This document shows, in pieces, positions 32,762 to 42,666 of a DNA stretch of 64,000 nucleotides (position 1 is the stretch's first letter; the number at the start of each line of letters is the position of its first letter). Source of the DNA: Geothrix oryzae (GTDB taxonomy: Bacteria > Acidobacteriota > Holophagae > Holophagales > Holophagaceae); assembly GCF_030295385.1 (NCBI RefSeq), contig NZ_AP027079.1, forward strand, positions 2,108,001 to 2,172,000. Reading direction: 5' to 3'. Made by a program: the position numbers and the translations under genes. The notes beneath the pieces are model-generated. The model saw only the letters and a program-made list of their open reading frames with translations, did no database searches and was not told where the DNA came from.

Positions 32762-34834
32762 CTATTGCCAAAGGCTGAAGTCCGCCACGCGCAGGAAGGC
32801 CTGGCGCAGGCGGTGGAGCAGGCTGAGGCGGGCGGCGCGGAGGCCCGGGTCCTCGCACTTCACCATGACGGCGTTGAAGAAGGCCTCCAGGGGCTGGGCA
32901 AGGTCGGCCAAGGCGGTCAGAAGACCCTTCTGGTCGGCGGTGCCCTCGAGTTTCGCCAGGTGCTCTGCCAGTTCCTTTTCTTCGACCTGCGTCAGCAGGC
33001 CGCCATCGAAGCGCTCAGCCGGCATTTCATCCTTCAGGATGTTCCCGATGCGCTTGGCGCTCTGGGCCAGTGACGCGAACCGCGGGTCCTCCGCGAAAGC
33101 CGACAGCGCCTCGCAGCGGGCCTTGAGGTCCACCAGGTCCTCCCAGCCCGCGGCCAGGGCCGAGCGCCGGACGGAACCCGCATAACCGGCCAGCTCCAGC
33201 TGGTAGGCCACGCGATCCTTGAAGAATGCCCGCAGGGCCTCGGCGGTTTCGGCCTCGGGCTTGGTGGCCCTGGTGCCCACGGCCCGGAGGGCGGCGGCGA
33301 TGAGTTCGGCAGGCGGAAGCGCCCAGCCCTGTTCCCACAGGATCCGCACGATGCCCTGCCCCGCCCGGCGCAGGGCGAGGGGATCCTTTGAGCCGCTGGG
33401 AACCAAGCCCACGGCGAAGCAGCCGGCGACGGTGTCGAGCTTGTCGCAGAGCGACAGCAGGCAGCCCATGGGTGTGCCCGGAATGGCATCATCGGCACCC
33501 ACCGGCCGATAGTGCTCCTTCACGGCCTTCCAGACCTCCTCGTGGGCGCCTTCATGCTTGAGGTATTCGCCGCCCATGACGCCCTGGAGCTCCGGGAACT
33601 CGCCGACCATGAGGGTGCGCAGGTCGCACTTGGCCATGCGCGCCGCTTCCAGGGCCCGGTCAATGTGGTCGTCGTCGTTCGAGAGGCGTGAAGCGAGGGT
33701 CTTCACCAGCGCCACCACACGCCCGGTCTTGTCGTGATAGCTCCCCAGCTCCCGCTGGAAAGTCAGCGCCTTGAGCTTTTCGAGCCGGGCCGAAAGCGCC
33801 AGCTTGCGGTCCTCCGCGAAGAAGAACCGCGCGTCGTAGAGCCGCGCCTTGAGCACCCACTCGTTGCCGGCCTTCACGAAGCCCGCGGGGTCATCCGTGC
33901 GGTTGGCGGCGGTGAGGAAGAAGGGCAGCAGGGCCCCATCCGGCCCCTCGATGCAGAAGCTCTTCTGATGCTCGCGGAGGCTGGTGACCAGCACCTCCTT
34001 GGGCAGTTCCAGGAAGGTCGCCGGGAATTCGCCGCGCACGATCTTGGGGAACTCCACGATCTCGGCCAAGGTGTCCAGCAGCTCGGCATCGGTCACCACA
34101 CGGCCGCCCGCCTCGGCGGCCAGGGCTTCCAGCTGCGTGGCGATGCGGGCCCGGCGGGCGTCCACACTGACCACCACACCCGCGGCCTCCAGCGCCGCTT
34201 CGTAGGCTTCGGGCATGGCGATGGTCACGGGTCCGGGATGCTGGCGGTGGAAGAGGCGATGACCCCAGGTGGTGTTGGAGGCGGTGACGCCATCCACCGT
34301 GACGGGCACCACCTGATCGCCGAAGAGGCAGAGGATGTTGCGGATGGGCCGCACGAACTCGAACTCCGACTTGCCCCAGCGCATGGCCTTGGGAACATGG
34401 AGCCCGGCGATGAGCCCAGGCAGGGCCTCCATCAGCAGTTCGGCCGTGGGGCGCCCCTTCCGGGTGATCGTAACGACTGCGCAAGGTTCCTTCTTCCCCG
34501 CGGGCTGCTCGAAGCGCACGACGCCGAAATCCACACCCCATTTCTCTGCGAACTTCAGGCCCTGGATGGTGGGCTGACCGGCCTCATCCACGCACATCCG
34601 CTGGGGCGGGCCGACCTGGGAATCGGTCTGGTCGGGCTGGAAGGCGGGGAGGCCCTGGGCTCGCCACGCAAGCTTACGCGGCGAATAGAACGGATCGAGC
34701 GAGGCGAGTGACAGGCCCTGTCCATTCAGCCAAGCCTGGAAAGCCGAACCGAACTCCTCCGTCAGCGGCGCCAGGAACCGCGCCGGGATCTCCTCGCAGT
34801 GCAGCTCCAGCAGGAAGGTCTGGGTGGCGCTCAC
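32762..34834 (-). CDS. glyS: Glycyl-tRNA synthetase beta subunit
   Basis: The tRNA-recognition subunit of the bacterial alpha2-beta2 glycyl-tRNA synthetase. The 690-residue length is typical. It begins with [17 protein letters not shown], has [17 protein letters not shown] and [11 protein letters not shown] in the body, and a C-terminal DALR-like anticodon-binding region (about 580-690). The start GTG at 34834 overlaps the glyQ stop (GTGA). It ends 8 bases from repeat copy B. Confidence 0.96.
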   Translation of the reverse strand: MSATQTFLLELHCEEIPARFLAPLTEEFGSAFQAWLNGQGLSLASLDPFYSPRKLAWRAQGLPAFQPDQTDSQVGPPQRMCVDEAGQPTIQGLKFAEKWGVDFGVVRFEQPAGKKEPCAVVTITRKGRPTAELLMEALPGLIAGLHVPKAMRWGKSEFEFVRPIRNILCLFGDQVVPVTVDGVTASNTTWGHRLFHRQHPGPVTIAMPEAYEAALEAAGVVVSVDARRARIATQLEALAAEAGGRVVTDAELLDTLAEIVEFPKIVRGEFPATFLELPKEVLVTSLREHQKSFCIEGPDGALLPFFLTAANRTDDPAGFVKAGNEWVLKARLYDARFFFAEDRKLALSARLEKLKALTFQRELGSYHDKTGRVVALVKTLASRLSNDDDHIDRALEAARMAKCDLRTLMVGEFPELQGVMGGEYLKHEGAHEEVWKAVKEHYRPVGADDAIPGTPMGCLLSLCDKLDTVAGCFAVGLVPSGSKDPLALRRAGQGIVRILWEQGWALPPAELIAAALRAVGTRATKPEAETAEALRAFFKDRVAYQLELAGYAGSVRRSALAAGWEDLVDLKARCEALSAFAEDPRFASLAQSAKRIGNILKDEMPAERFDGGLLTQVEEKELAEHLAKLEGTADQKGLLTALADLAQPLEAFFNAVMVKCEDPGLRAARLSLLHRLRQAFLRVADFSLWQ

Positions 34835-35775
34835 TTCGCACCCCCCTTCCCGGAGGCCACGGCATCCTTCTCTGGGCCCTCCGCGTTCTCTGCGGTTGGC
34901 GTTTTTGCATTTTCAAAGTCCAGGTACGCCCTGGCGCACCCGCAGGCCAGGTCGCGCACGCGCTTGATGATGCCGGGGCGCTCGGTGGTGCTCACGGCGC
35001 CGCGGGCGTCCAGCACATTGAAGGTGTGGCTCATCTTGAGGGCCTGTTCGTAGGCGCTGAGGAAGTGGCCGTGGTCCTTGAGCAGCCGCCAGCCCTCCTT
35101 CTCGAAGGCGTCGAAGAGGGTGCGGTGCAGGTCCAGGTCCGCGTGCTCGAAACTGTAGGCCGAGAGCTCGAATTCCTCGCGCTGGCGCATCTGGCCGTAA
35201 GTCACCGGGAACACGCCGTCGTCGGTCTTCACCTCACCGTGCACCAGGTCGAAGATGTTGTCGTAGCCACCCAGGAACATGCAGATGCGCTCGATGCCGT
35301 AGGTCAGTTCGGCGCTCACGGGGCGGCAGTCGAGGCCGCCCACCTGCTGGAAGTAGGTGAACTGGCTGATCTCCATGCCGTCCAGCACCACCTGCCAGCC
35401 CACGCCCCAGGCGCCCAGGGTCGGGGATTCCCAGTTGTCCTCCTCGAAACGCAGGTCGTGCTTCGACAGGTCGATGCCCAGGGCCTCGAGGCTTTCGATG
35501 TAGAGATCCTGCACCTTGGCGGGACTGGGCTTGAGGATCACCTGGAACTGCAGGTGCTTGTAGACGCGGAACGGGTTCTCGCCGTAGCGGCCGTCGGCCG
35601 GGCGCCGCGAAGGCTCCACATAGGCCACATTCCAGGGCTTGGCGCCCAGGGCGCCGAAGAAGGTGAGCGGGTTCATGGTGCCGGCGCCCTTTTCCAGATC
35701 GTAGGGCTGGCCGATGAGGCAGCCCCGGTCGGCCCAGAACCGCTGGAGGCGGAGGATCAGTTCCTGGATGTGCAT
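34831..35775 (-). CDS. glyQ: Glycyl-tRNA synthetase alpha subunit, C-terminus extended by an intergenic repeat
   Basis: Catalytic class II subunit that activates glycine. The 314-residue product has [53 protein letters not shown] (motif region) and [21 protein letters not shown]. The conserved part ends near YLDFENA (about 290). The last 20-odd residues are encoded partly by repeat copy C (about residues 293-303) and are not expected in homologues. The ATG at 35775 follows a strong promoter at 35796-35824; an upstream in-frame start at 35841 lies above that promoter. Confidence 0.95.
   Translation of the reverse strand: MHIQELILRLQRFWADRGCLIGQPYDLEKGAGTMNPLTFFGALGAKPWNVAYVEPSRRPADGRYGENPFRVYKHLQFQVILKPSPAKVQDLYIESLEALGIDLSKHDLRFEEDNWESPTLGAWGVGWQVVLDGMEISQFTYFQQVGGLDCRPVSAELTYGIERICMFLGGYDNIFDLVHGEVKTDDGVFPVTYGQMRQREEFELSAYSFEHADLDLHRTLFDAFEKEGWRLLKDHGHFLSAYEQALKMSHTFNVLDARGAVSTTERPGIIKRVRDLACGCARAYLDFENAKTPTAENAEGPEKDAVASGKGGAK
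34868..34897. repeat. Dispersed repeat, copy C, inside the 3' end of glyQ
   Basis: On the minus strand it reads AACCGCAGAGAACGCGGAGG and continues with CCCAGAGAA. This matches the start of copy B and one arm of copy A. It is in frame with glyQ and supplies coding sequence for its C-terminal tail. Confidence 0.75.
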
Positions 35776-35795
35776 GGGGGCTCGCCAAAACGAGC

Positions 35796-35824
35796 ATTGT
35801 AGCGGGTTTTCACCACTTTGGTAA
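35796..35824 (-). promoter_or_regulatory. Sigma-70-type promoter of glyQ-glyS
   Basis: On the minus strand TTACCA (-35, bases 35824-35819) and TACAAT (-10, bases 35801-35796) are separated by exactly 17 bases. Transcription would start near 35789, about 14 bases before the glyQ ATG. The -35 overlaps the start region of the divergent GNAT gene. Confidence 0.7.
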
Positions 35825-35833
35825 GCTCGGGGG

Positions 35834-36367
35834 ATGCGCATCCGACCCGCCCTTCCCGCCGACGCCCGGGCCCTGGCGGTCCTCGGCGAGCGCCTGTGGC
35901 GCGAGACCTACGCCGGCCTCATTCCCGCGTCGAACCTGGAGCTGCACCTGGCTAAGACCTTCGGGCCGGACCGGCAGGCCGCCGAGCTGGCCGATCCCGC
36001 CTACCGGGCGCTGGTGATCGAGGAGGGGGACGCCCTTCTGGGCTATACCCTCCTCCGGGCCGGCGGGCCGACGGAGGAGAGAGCCTCTTTCCACTTCGTC
36101 AACCCGCTTGAGGTGGTGCGGTTCTATGTGGATGCCTCCCTGCATGGCCGCGGCGCAGCCCAGGCCCTGATGACCGCCGTGCTGAACCATGCGACTTCAG
36201 AGGGCCACGATGGCGTCTGGCTGCAGGTCTGGGAGCAGAATCCCCGCGCCATCCGCTTCTACGCCAAGGCCGGCTTCGCGGATGCCGGAGAGGCGACCTT
36301 CCGCGTGGGCGGGCAGGTGGATCGGGACCGGCTGCTGGTGCACGACTTGATGATCCGTCCACTGTGA
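35834..36367 (+). CDS. GNAT-family N-acetyltransferase
   Basis: A 177-residue acetyl-CoA-dependent acetyltransferase. The N-terminus [15 protein letters not shown] is the usual strand-helix opening. The acetyl-CoA loop [15 protein letters not shown] matches the RGxGxA-type motif in variant form, and [13 protein letters not shown] is the C-terminal motif. The acceptor is unknown. TAAGCT lies exactly 6 bases before the ATG and there is no good ribosome site, so it may be leaderless. It is divergent from glyQ with only 58 bases between. Confidence 0.9.
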   Translation: MRIRPALPADARALAVLGERLWRETYAGLIPASNLELHLAKTFGPDRQAAELADPAYRALVIEEGDALLGYTLLRAGGPTEERASFHFVNPLEVVRFYVDASLHGRGAAQALMTAVLNHATSEGHDGVWLQVWEQNPRAIRFYAKAGFADAGEATFRVGGQVDRDRLLVHDLMIRPL

Positions 36368-36417
36368 TGGCCGTCCGGCCGACACCTTGCTAGAATCCCG
36401 GTTTCCCGGGGATCCGC

Positions 36418-37365
36418 ATGACCCGAAAAATCGCACTCCTGGCCATCGGCGGCAACGCGCTTCTCAAGGAGAAGGAGCGCGGGCTGCAGGAGGAGCAGCT
36501 GGAGAACGCCCGGGAGACGGCGGAGATGCTGGCGCGGGTCGTGGCCGAGGGCTACGCCCTCTGCGTGGTGCATGGCAACGGCCCCCAGGTGGGCAACCTG
36601 CTCATCCAGCAGGAGGCCGGTTCCGGGCAGATCCCCCCCTACAGCCTGGACATCTGCGGCGCCATGACCCAGGGGTCCATGGGCTACATGCTGGAGCGCA
36701 TGCTCATCAACCGCCTGCGCTTCATGAAGCTCGACGCCCCGGTGACCTCCGTGCTCACCGAGGTGGTGGTCGACAAGGAGGACAAGGGCTTCCAGGACCC
36801 GACGAAGCCCGTGGGACCGTTCTATCCCGAATTCCGCGCCCTCGAGCTGATGCGGTCCAAGCGCTGGAAGATGAAGGAGGATTCGGGCCGCGGCTGGCGC
36901 AAGGTGGTGCCTTCGCCCAAGCCAATCGAGATCGTCCAGCTCGACGCCATCAAGACCCTGCTGCAGTCCGGGAGCTCCGTGATCGCCGGCGGCGGCGGCG
37001 GCATCCCCGTGATCCGCGATGCCAGCGGCCTGCTGGTGGGCGTGGAGGCCGTCATCGACAAGGACCGCCTCAGCGCCCTGCTGGCGGCCCAGCTCGGCGC
37101 CGACCTCTTCATCATCCTCACGGGCGTGGCCAAGGTGGCCCTGGACTTCGGCAAGCCCACCCAGCGGTGGATGGATCGCATCACCGCCAGCGAAGCCCGG
37201 AAGCATCTGGCCGAAGGCCAGTTCCCGCCGGGCAGCATGGGCCCCAAGATCGAAAGCGCCCTTTCCTACCTGGATGGTGGCGGCCACGAGGTGCTCATCA
37301 CCACCGCCGAGGCCCTGGCCACCGAGGATCCGGCGACCGTGGGCACGCGGATCGTGCGGGACTGA
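36418..37365 (+). CDS. arcC: Carbamate kinase
   Basis: Interconverts carbamoyl phosphate plus ADP with carbamate plus ATP. The 315-residue protein belongs to the amino-acid kinase fold with IALLAIGGNALLKE, VVHGNGPQVGNLL, GGGGGIPVIRD, AVIDKDRLSALLA and GSMGPKIESALSYL. Length is normal. A TAGAAT box lies at 36391-36396. Arginine deiminase and ornithine carbamoyltransferase genes, its usual operon partners, are absent, so the pathway it serves here is unclear (purine or agmatine degradation are alternatives). Confidence 0.94.
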   Translation: MTRKIALLAIGGNALLKEKERGLQEEQLENARETAEMLARVVAEGYALCVVHGNGPQVGNLLIQQEAGSGQIPPYSLDICGAMTQGSMGYMLERMLINRLRFMKLDAPVTSVLTEVVVDKEDKGFQDPTKPVGPFYPEFRALELMRSKRWKMKEDSGRGWRKVVPSPKPIEIVQLDAIKTLLQSGSSVIAGGGGGIPVIRDASGLLVGVEAVIDKDRLSALLAAQLGADLFIILTGVAKVALDFGKPTQRWMDRITASEARKHLAEGQFPPGSMGPKIESALSYLDGGGHEVLITTAEALATEDPATVGTRIVRD

Positions 37366-37381
37366 CCTTCTGGAGCCACTC

Positions 37382-37675
37382 ATGTACGCCATGATCATCG
37401 TCCGCTACCGCCGCCCCCTGCCCGAGATCGAGGCCGTCACGGAAGCGCACCGCGCCTACCTCCGGACGCTGCAGGACCAGGGGATCCTGGTGGCTTCCGG
37501 CCCCCTGGATCCCCGGTTCGGCGGCATGTGGCTGGTGCGGGTCCAGGATGAGAACCCCCTTGCGGACCTGGACGCCCTCCGCGACGGTGATCCCTTCCAC
37601 CAGCACGGACTGGCCAACTATGAGCTGCTCCCCTGGAAGGTGATGCAGGGCAAGGAAGGGTTCGACCGGATCTAG
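37382..37675 (+). CDS. YCII-related domain protein
   Basis: A 97-residue dimeric alpha-beta barrel protein of the YCII group. It has MYAMIIVRYRRPLPEIEAVTEAHRAYL with the conserved His, ILVASGPLDPRFGG with the Asp, and the end GLANYELLPWKVMQG. Enzymatic roles in the family vary and none can be assigned. It starts 16 bases after arcC and is probably co-transcribed. Its stop interlocks (CTAG) with the stop of the giant kinase gene. Confidence 0.85.
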   Translation: MYAMIIVRYRRPLPEIEAVTEAHRAYLRTLQDQGILVASGPLDPRFGGMWLVRVQDENPLADLDALRDGDPFHQHGLANYELLPWKVMQGKEGFDRI

Positions 37676-40600
37676 GCCTCCACTGGGCGGATGCCGAGGT
37701 CGGCGATCTTCTTCTGGATCTCCTTCATGCTGAAGGGCTTCCGCAAGCTGGCCACGCCGGGGTTCTCCTCCAGCAGCGGCGCGATCTCCTGATCGCTGTA
37801 GCCCGTGGCCATGAGCACCGGCAGGCCGGGCCGGAGATCCCGGATCCGGGGCAGGGTTTCCGGGCCGCTCAGGCCCGGCATGTTCATGTCGAGGATCACC
37901 AGGTCCACCGGGAGGCCGCCCTGCAGGAGCCGGAGCGCCTCCTGGCCCTCGGGCGCGGTGGTCACGGCATGGCCCAGCATCTCCAGCATGGGCGCCACCG
38001 ATTCCCGGATCAGCTCGTCGTCGTCCACCAGCAGCACCTTCAGCGGGGCCTGCTCGGGCTTCGGCAGGTCCTTGGCGGCCGACGGGGGCGGAGCCGGCCG
38101 CTCCACCCGGTGGGCGGGGAAGCGGAGGGTGGCTTCGGTGCCCGCCCCCGGCTCGCTGGCCAGGTCCAGAGCGCCGTCATGGGCCTTCATGGTGCCGTAG
38201 ACCATCGCCAGCCCCAGGCCAGTGCCCTTCCCTTGCGGCTTGGTAGTGAAGAAGGGCTCCATGGCCCGGGCCAGCACCTCCGGGCTCATGCCCTGGCCCG
38301 TGTCCTTCACGCGCAGCTCCAGGCCGCCATCGGCGGTCTCCCGCGTCGAGATGTGGAGGACGCCGCCGCCGGGCATGGCGTCCATGGCATTCACGCAGAG
38401 GTTCATGAGCGCATGACTCAGCGCCCCGTTATCGCCCCGCACCAGCCCGAGCCCATCCCGGAGGTCCATCCGGAGCTGGACGCGCTTGAGCATGGTGTAG
38501 CTCAGGAGGTGGCTCATCTCGGTGACCAGGGCATTGAGGTCGATGAGCTGCTCCTCCTGGAGGTCCTTGTGGGCGAAGTAGAGGAGGCTCTTGACCACGC
38601 CGCGCCCGCGGAGGCAGGCGCTCATGATCGTGTCGAGGTTCTTCGCCGAGGAGGAGAAGGGATCCGCCGCTTCCCGCAGCGTGGAGGCCAAGCCCAGGAT
38701 GGCCCCCAGCACATTGTTCATGTCGTGGGCCACGCCGCCGGCCAGGCTCCCGAGGCTCTCGAGCTTCTGCGACTGATGGAGCTGGGCTTCCAGGGCGCGG
38801 CGCTCCTCCTCGTCGCGCTTCCGCTGGGTGATGTCTTCCTTGATGGCGATGTAGCTGGTGAGGATGCCCGCCTCGTCCCGGACCGGGGCGATGGTGGCCC
38901 GTTCGTAGTACGGCTCGCCCCCCTTCTTGAGGTTCTCGAACTCGCCCACCCACACCTCGCCGCGCGCCAGGGTCTCCCACATCTGCTGGTAGTGCTCGGG
39001 CGGCGTGACGAGGGATTTCAGGATGCGGGGATTCTGCCCGAGGGCCTCCGCGGCCGAGTAGCCGGTGATCGCCGTGAAGGCGGGATTGATGTACTCGATG
39101 GTCCCCTGGGGGTCGGTGATCACGATGGACAGCGGATTCTGCTCCACCGCCACGGAGATCTTGCGCAGCTTGGCTTCCGATTCGCGCCGCCGATCCTCGC
39201 CCGCCAGGTGATCCAGGGCGAAGGAGACATCGCCGGCCGCCTCCTCCAGGAGCGCCACTTCATGGGCGCCGAAGAAGTCCTTCTCCGAGGAATAGACCAT
39301 CAGCGCCGCACAGACCTCCCCCCCCAGCCGGATGGGGAAGGCCGCCGAGGCCGCGTAGCCGCACCGGACGGCCGCCGCATGCCAGGGGGCCGAGGTAGAG
39401 GTGCCCAGGAAGTCGTTCACGACGCAGGGGCGCCCTTCGCGGATGGCCGTGCCGGTGGCCCCGCGGCCCAGGGGCGTGTCGTCGCTGCGGATCTGCAGGC
39501 CGTCGAGGTAGCCGTGGGCGTCTCCGTACTGGTTGAGCACCCGCACCTCGTGGGTCGAGGGGTCGTCCCAGCCGATCCAGGCCATGCTGAACTGCCCGAA
39601 CGCCACCATCACTTCGCAGATCTTGGCGAGCAGCGTCTCGCGGGTGGGGGACCAGACAATCGCCTGGTTCACCTGGCTCAGGGCGGCGTAGAGCTGGGTC
39701 AGCCGCTCCAGCTGGCGGGCCTGGGCCCGGGCTTCGGTGATGTCCTGGATGACGCCCCGCAGGGCCACCGGCTGCCCCGCCTCGTTCCAGAGGAGCTCCC
39801 CCGCCCCGTGAACCCAGCGCGGCTCACCGTCCGAGATGCGGACGATGGGGTAGTCGAGATCGAAGGGCGCATGCCGTTCGATGATCCCGGCCACATAGGC
39901 GTGCATCTGCTCCTGGAAGGCGGGAGCCACGATGCGCGTCCAGCCCGTGAGGTCCCGCGGATAGCTGGCGTCGATGCCGAAGATCCGATCGAGGTGGGGG
40001 CTGCTCTTCCAGTGATCCGTCTGGATGTCCCAGGTGTAGGTTCCGACGCCCCCGGCCTCCTGCGCTTCCCGCAGGAACCGCTCGCTCTCCAGGAGGGCGG
40101 CCTCCGCCTCGCGGCGGCGCGCCTCGCCCGCCAGGTGATCCATGGCGAAGGAGATGTCCATCGCCGCTTCCACCAGCAGCGCCTCCTCCTGAGGACCGAA
40201 GAAATCCTTCTCCCGGGCGTAGACGGCCAGGGCGCCCACCACCTCCCCATCCTGCCGGATGGGGAAGGCAGCCACAGCGGCGAACCCCGATTCGGTCGCG
40301 GCCTCGCGCCAGGGTTCAGTCCCGGGCGCGCCCAGAAAGTCGTTCAGGACGCAGGGGCGGGCTTCCCGGATCGCCGTCCCCACCGGGCCTCCGGCCAGGA
40401 CCGAGTCCCCGCTCTCCACACGGATGCGGCCCAGATAGCCCTTCGCATCGCCGGACTGCGCGGCGACCGTCACGCCGTGGGTGACGGATTCATTCCAGCC
40501 GATCCAGGCCATGCTGAATTGGCCGAATTCGATGAGCACTTCGCATATCTTGTCGAGCAGGGCCGCCTTGGTGGGCGACCAGACGATGGCCTGATTGACC

Positions 40601-42666
40601 TGACTCAGTGCGGCGTAGAGGCGGGTCATCCGCTGGAGCTCGCGCTCCCGGGCGACGCGCTCCGTGATGTCGCGCAGGAAGCTGATCACGCCGGGGGCGC
40701 CATCGAAGGGGACCGCCCGGGCGCTCACCTCCACCGGGAAGGTCGAGCCGTCCCGACGGCAGTGGACGGTTTCGAACCGGATGGATCCGTGGGTCTGCAG
40801 CCGTTCCAGCTGGCCGGCCGTCTCAGATCGCGATGTCACCGGCCGGAGATCTGAGACCTTCATCGTCCTCAGTTCGGCGACCGGACGGCCGTAGCTCTCG
40901 GCGGCCTGGAGGTTCGCCTCGAGAATGCGGCCCTCGCCATCCAGCAGCAGGATGATGTCGTTGGCTTCCTGCATGAGCCACTCGAACCGCTGGGAGAGCG
41001 CGAGCTGTGCGTGGATCATGTCCGCATCGTGGTGCCTCACCATCAGGCCCAGGGTCGCGGCGGCCAGGGCCAGCAGCCCGATCAGCGCGGCTCCGGTGAT
41101 CCACACGCGCTGCCGCAGCGGGCCGTAGACCTCAGCCTCGTCCACCTTGGCCACCATGTGCCAGGCCGTTCCCGGAATCCTGTGCAGGGCCGCGAGGACC
41201 GGCACGCCCCGGTAGTCGCGGCCGGCCACCACCCCCTCCTCGCCCAAGGCAGCCCGGACCGCGGGCATGTCGGGCGCCGTCGCCAGGGGCAGCCGCAGGG
41301 TCATGGGAGCGTACCCCCCGTGCCGGAGTTCGTTCAGGAACAGGACCTCCTCCCCTTCTCTCCGGACCAGAAGCGTCTCCGCGCTGGCGCTGGGCGTGGG
41401 CCAGGACTGCACCAGCGGATACAGGAACTGCTTCGGGTCTAGCAGGAGGAGGAGGACGCCCTCGGGCTTCGCGCCGGGCCGGACTCCGATGGGGACCCAC
41501 AGGCTCAGGTGGAGATCCGGATGATCGGCATCCCGATGCAGATCCGTCACCGTGATCCCGGGCACCCGCAGCACGGCCTCCAGCTCCGCCGCATCCAGGG
41601 CGTCCAGGCTGGAGGAGGGGTCCTCCGGCACCGAGATCTTGATCCGGCCCTGGCCGTCCGCCAGGATCAGGCGCTGGTAGGTGTTCCGCTGCAGCCCCTC
41701 CATCCAGGCCCGGATGTCGCGCTCGGAGGCCTGGGGAGAACCCGCCAGGAACCGCCGCAGCTGACCCTGGACGAGGGGACCCTCGAACAGCTGCTCGGCA
41801 TCGAGGCGGCGCTCCCCGGACCAGGCTTCGATCTGACGGACCTTGAGTTCCGCGATGGCCGCCAGCTCCCCGAGCACCCGCGCCCGGGTCGTCTTGAGCT
41901 GGCCGCGCAGGTAGAACGAACCGGCCGTGAGGATCAGCACGCCCAGCAGCAGGAAGAGCACCAGGGGTCCCATCAGGTACCACCGGTCCACGGGGCCACG
42001 CCCCTTCTTCGGCATGAGGCCGAAAGCCGCCAGGGGCCAGACATCGCCCCCGGCCGTCAGCGTCAGGGCCGTGCCGAGGCCCACGGCGCAAAGCGCCGAC
42101 GGCAGGGACATCGGAATGGTGCCGGTCCCGTACAGCACCGGCGCCCCCGCCACATAGCTGACCAGGACCACCGTGCCCATCATGACGGGGATCAGGGCCA
42201 GGACGGCGGCACCCTGCCGGTGGCGCCACGCAGGGTCGGGAAACGGCCACCGGAACAAGGCCGACAGGGCAGCGCAGAGGGTTGCCAGGGCGGTCAGGAG
42301 CGAAGTGCGCTGAACCTGCGGTTGCCCCAGGAACAGCCAGTTCTCCAAGAGCGAGGGGCGGTTCAGGAGGTGGCCGATCACCACCCCCAGGCTCAGGAGG
42401 GCCACGCCCAGCGCCACGCCGATCGAGAGGCGCCGAAGGCTCCGGGCGCGGCTCCAGCCCTCGGTGGTGAAGACGGCCAGGCTCAGCAGGACCACCAGTC
42501 CCATGCCCAACGGCGACATGGGCACCTGACCCGATCCCAGGGCCGCAAGCCACGGCCGCCCCAGCAGGGTGCCCAGCGCCGCCAGAAACGCCACGCCCCC
42601 CGCCGCGGCCGATAGGAGCAGCGTCAGCCTCCGGACAGCTTTTTGAAGGAACCTCTCCTGAGGCAT
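37672..42666 (-). CDS. Giant hybrid sensor histidine kinase (TM sensor, PAS-GAF-PAS-GAF-PAS, HisKA, HATPase, REC)
   Basis: A 1664-residue membrane kinase. About seven N-terminal helices (residues 10-260) precede a periplasmic sensor loop (about 275-515) and a further helix (518-539). The cytoplasmic part is PAS (545-670), GAF (686-850), PAS (870-985), a second GAF (993-1155) and PAS (1180-1290). The H box is GGVAHDMNNVLG (H1314), then an ATPase domain with DTGQGMSPEV and GKGTGLGLAMVYG. A C-terminal receiver has phospho-Asp in VILDMNMPG (D1593). The two GAF units are near copies. GGTGAG lies 8 bases before the ATG at 42666. No separate output gene is adjacent; it is divergent from the chemotaxis operon. 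Confidence 0.92.
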   Translation of the reverse strand: MPQERFLQKAVRRLTLLLSAAAGGVAFLAALGTLLGRPWLAALGSGQVPMSPLGMGLVVLLSLAVFTTEGWSRARSLRRLSIGVALGVALLSLGVVIGHLLNRPSLLENWLFLGQPQVQRTSLLTALATLCAALSALFRWPFPDPAWRHRQGAAVLALIPVMMGTVVLVSYVAGAPVLYGTGTIPMSLPSALCAVGLGTALTLTAGGDVWPLAAFGLMPKKGRGPVDRWYLMGPLVLFLLLGVLILTAGSFYLRGQLKTTRARVLGELAAIAELKVRQIEAWSGERRLDAEQLFEGPLVQGQLRRFLAGSPQASERDIRAWMEGLQRNTYQRLILADGQGRIKISVPEDPSSSLDALDAAELEAVLRVPGITVTDLHRDADHPDLHLSLWVPIGVRPGAKPEGVLLLLLDPKQFLYPLVQSWPTPSASAETLLVRREGEEVLFLNELRHGGYAPMTLRLPLATAPDMPAVRAALGEEGVVAGRDYRGVPVLAALHRIPGTAWHMVAKVDEAEVYGPLRQRVWITGAALIGLLALAAATLGLMVRHHDADMIHAQLALSQRFEWLMQEANDIILLLDGEGRILEANLQAAESYGRPVAELRTMKVSDLRPVTSRSETAGQLERLQTHGSIRFETVHCRRDGSTFPVEVSARAVPFDGAPGVISFLRDITERVARERELQRMTRLYAALSQVNQAIVWSPTKAALLDKICEVLIEFGQFSMAWIGWNESVTHGVTVAAQSGDAKGYLGRIRVESGDSVLAGGPVGTAIREARPCVLNDFLGAPGTEPWREAATESGFAAVAAFPIRQDGEVVGALAVYAREKDFFGPQEEALLVEAAMDISFAMDHLAGEARRREAEAALLESERFLREAQEAGGVGTYTWDIQTDHWKSSPHLDRIFGIDASYPRDLTGWTRIVAPAFQEQMHAYVAGIIERHAPFDLDYPIVRISDGEPRWVHGAGELLWNEAGQPVALRGVIQDITEARAQARQLERLTQLYAALSQVNQAIVWSPTRETLLAKICEVMVAFGQFSMAWIGWDDPSTHEVRVLNQYGDAHGYLDGLQIRSDDTPLGRGATGTAIREGRPCVVNDFLGTSTSAPWHAAAVRCGYAASAAFPIRLGGEVCAALMVYSSEKDFFGAHEVALLEEAAGDVSFALDHLAGEDRRRESEAKLRKISVAVEQNPLSIVITDPQGTIEYINPAFTAITGYSAAEALGQNPRILKSLVTPPEHYQQMWETLARGEVWVGEFENLKKGGEPYYERATIAPVRDEAGILTSYIAIKEDITQRKRDEEERRALEAQLHQSQKLESLGSLAGGVAHDMNNVLGAILGLASTLREAADPFSSSAKNLDTIMSACLRGRGVVKSLLYFAHKDLQEEQLIDLNALVTEMSHLLSYTMLKRVQLRMDLRDGLGLVRGDNGALSHALMNLCVNAMDAMPGGGVLHISTRETADGGLELRVKDTGQGMSPEVLARAMEPFFTTKPQGKGTGLGLAMVYGTMKAHDGALDLASEPGAGTEATLRFPAHRVERPAPPPSAAKDLPKPEQAPLKVLLVDDDELIRESVAPMLEMLGHAVTTAPEGQEALRLLQGGLPVDLVILDMNMPGLSGPETLPRIRDLRPGLPVLMATGYSDQEIAPLLEENPGVASLRKPFSMKEIQKKIADLGIRPVEA

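Noticed and set aside
35776-35833. T-box riboswitch upstream of glyQ
   Set aside because: Only about 14 bases separate the predicted transcription start from the glyQ ATG, far too short for a T-box leader.
37969-40854. Very long plus-strand open frame (961 codons) opposite the giant kinase gene
   Set aside because: It is the complement of a convincing PAS/GAF/kinase gene. Its product is compositionally odd and without family features; such antisense frames are expected at this GC content.
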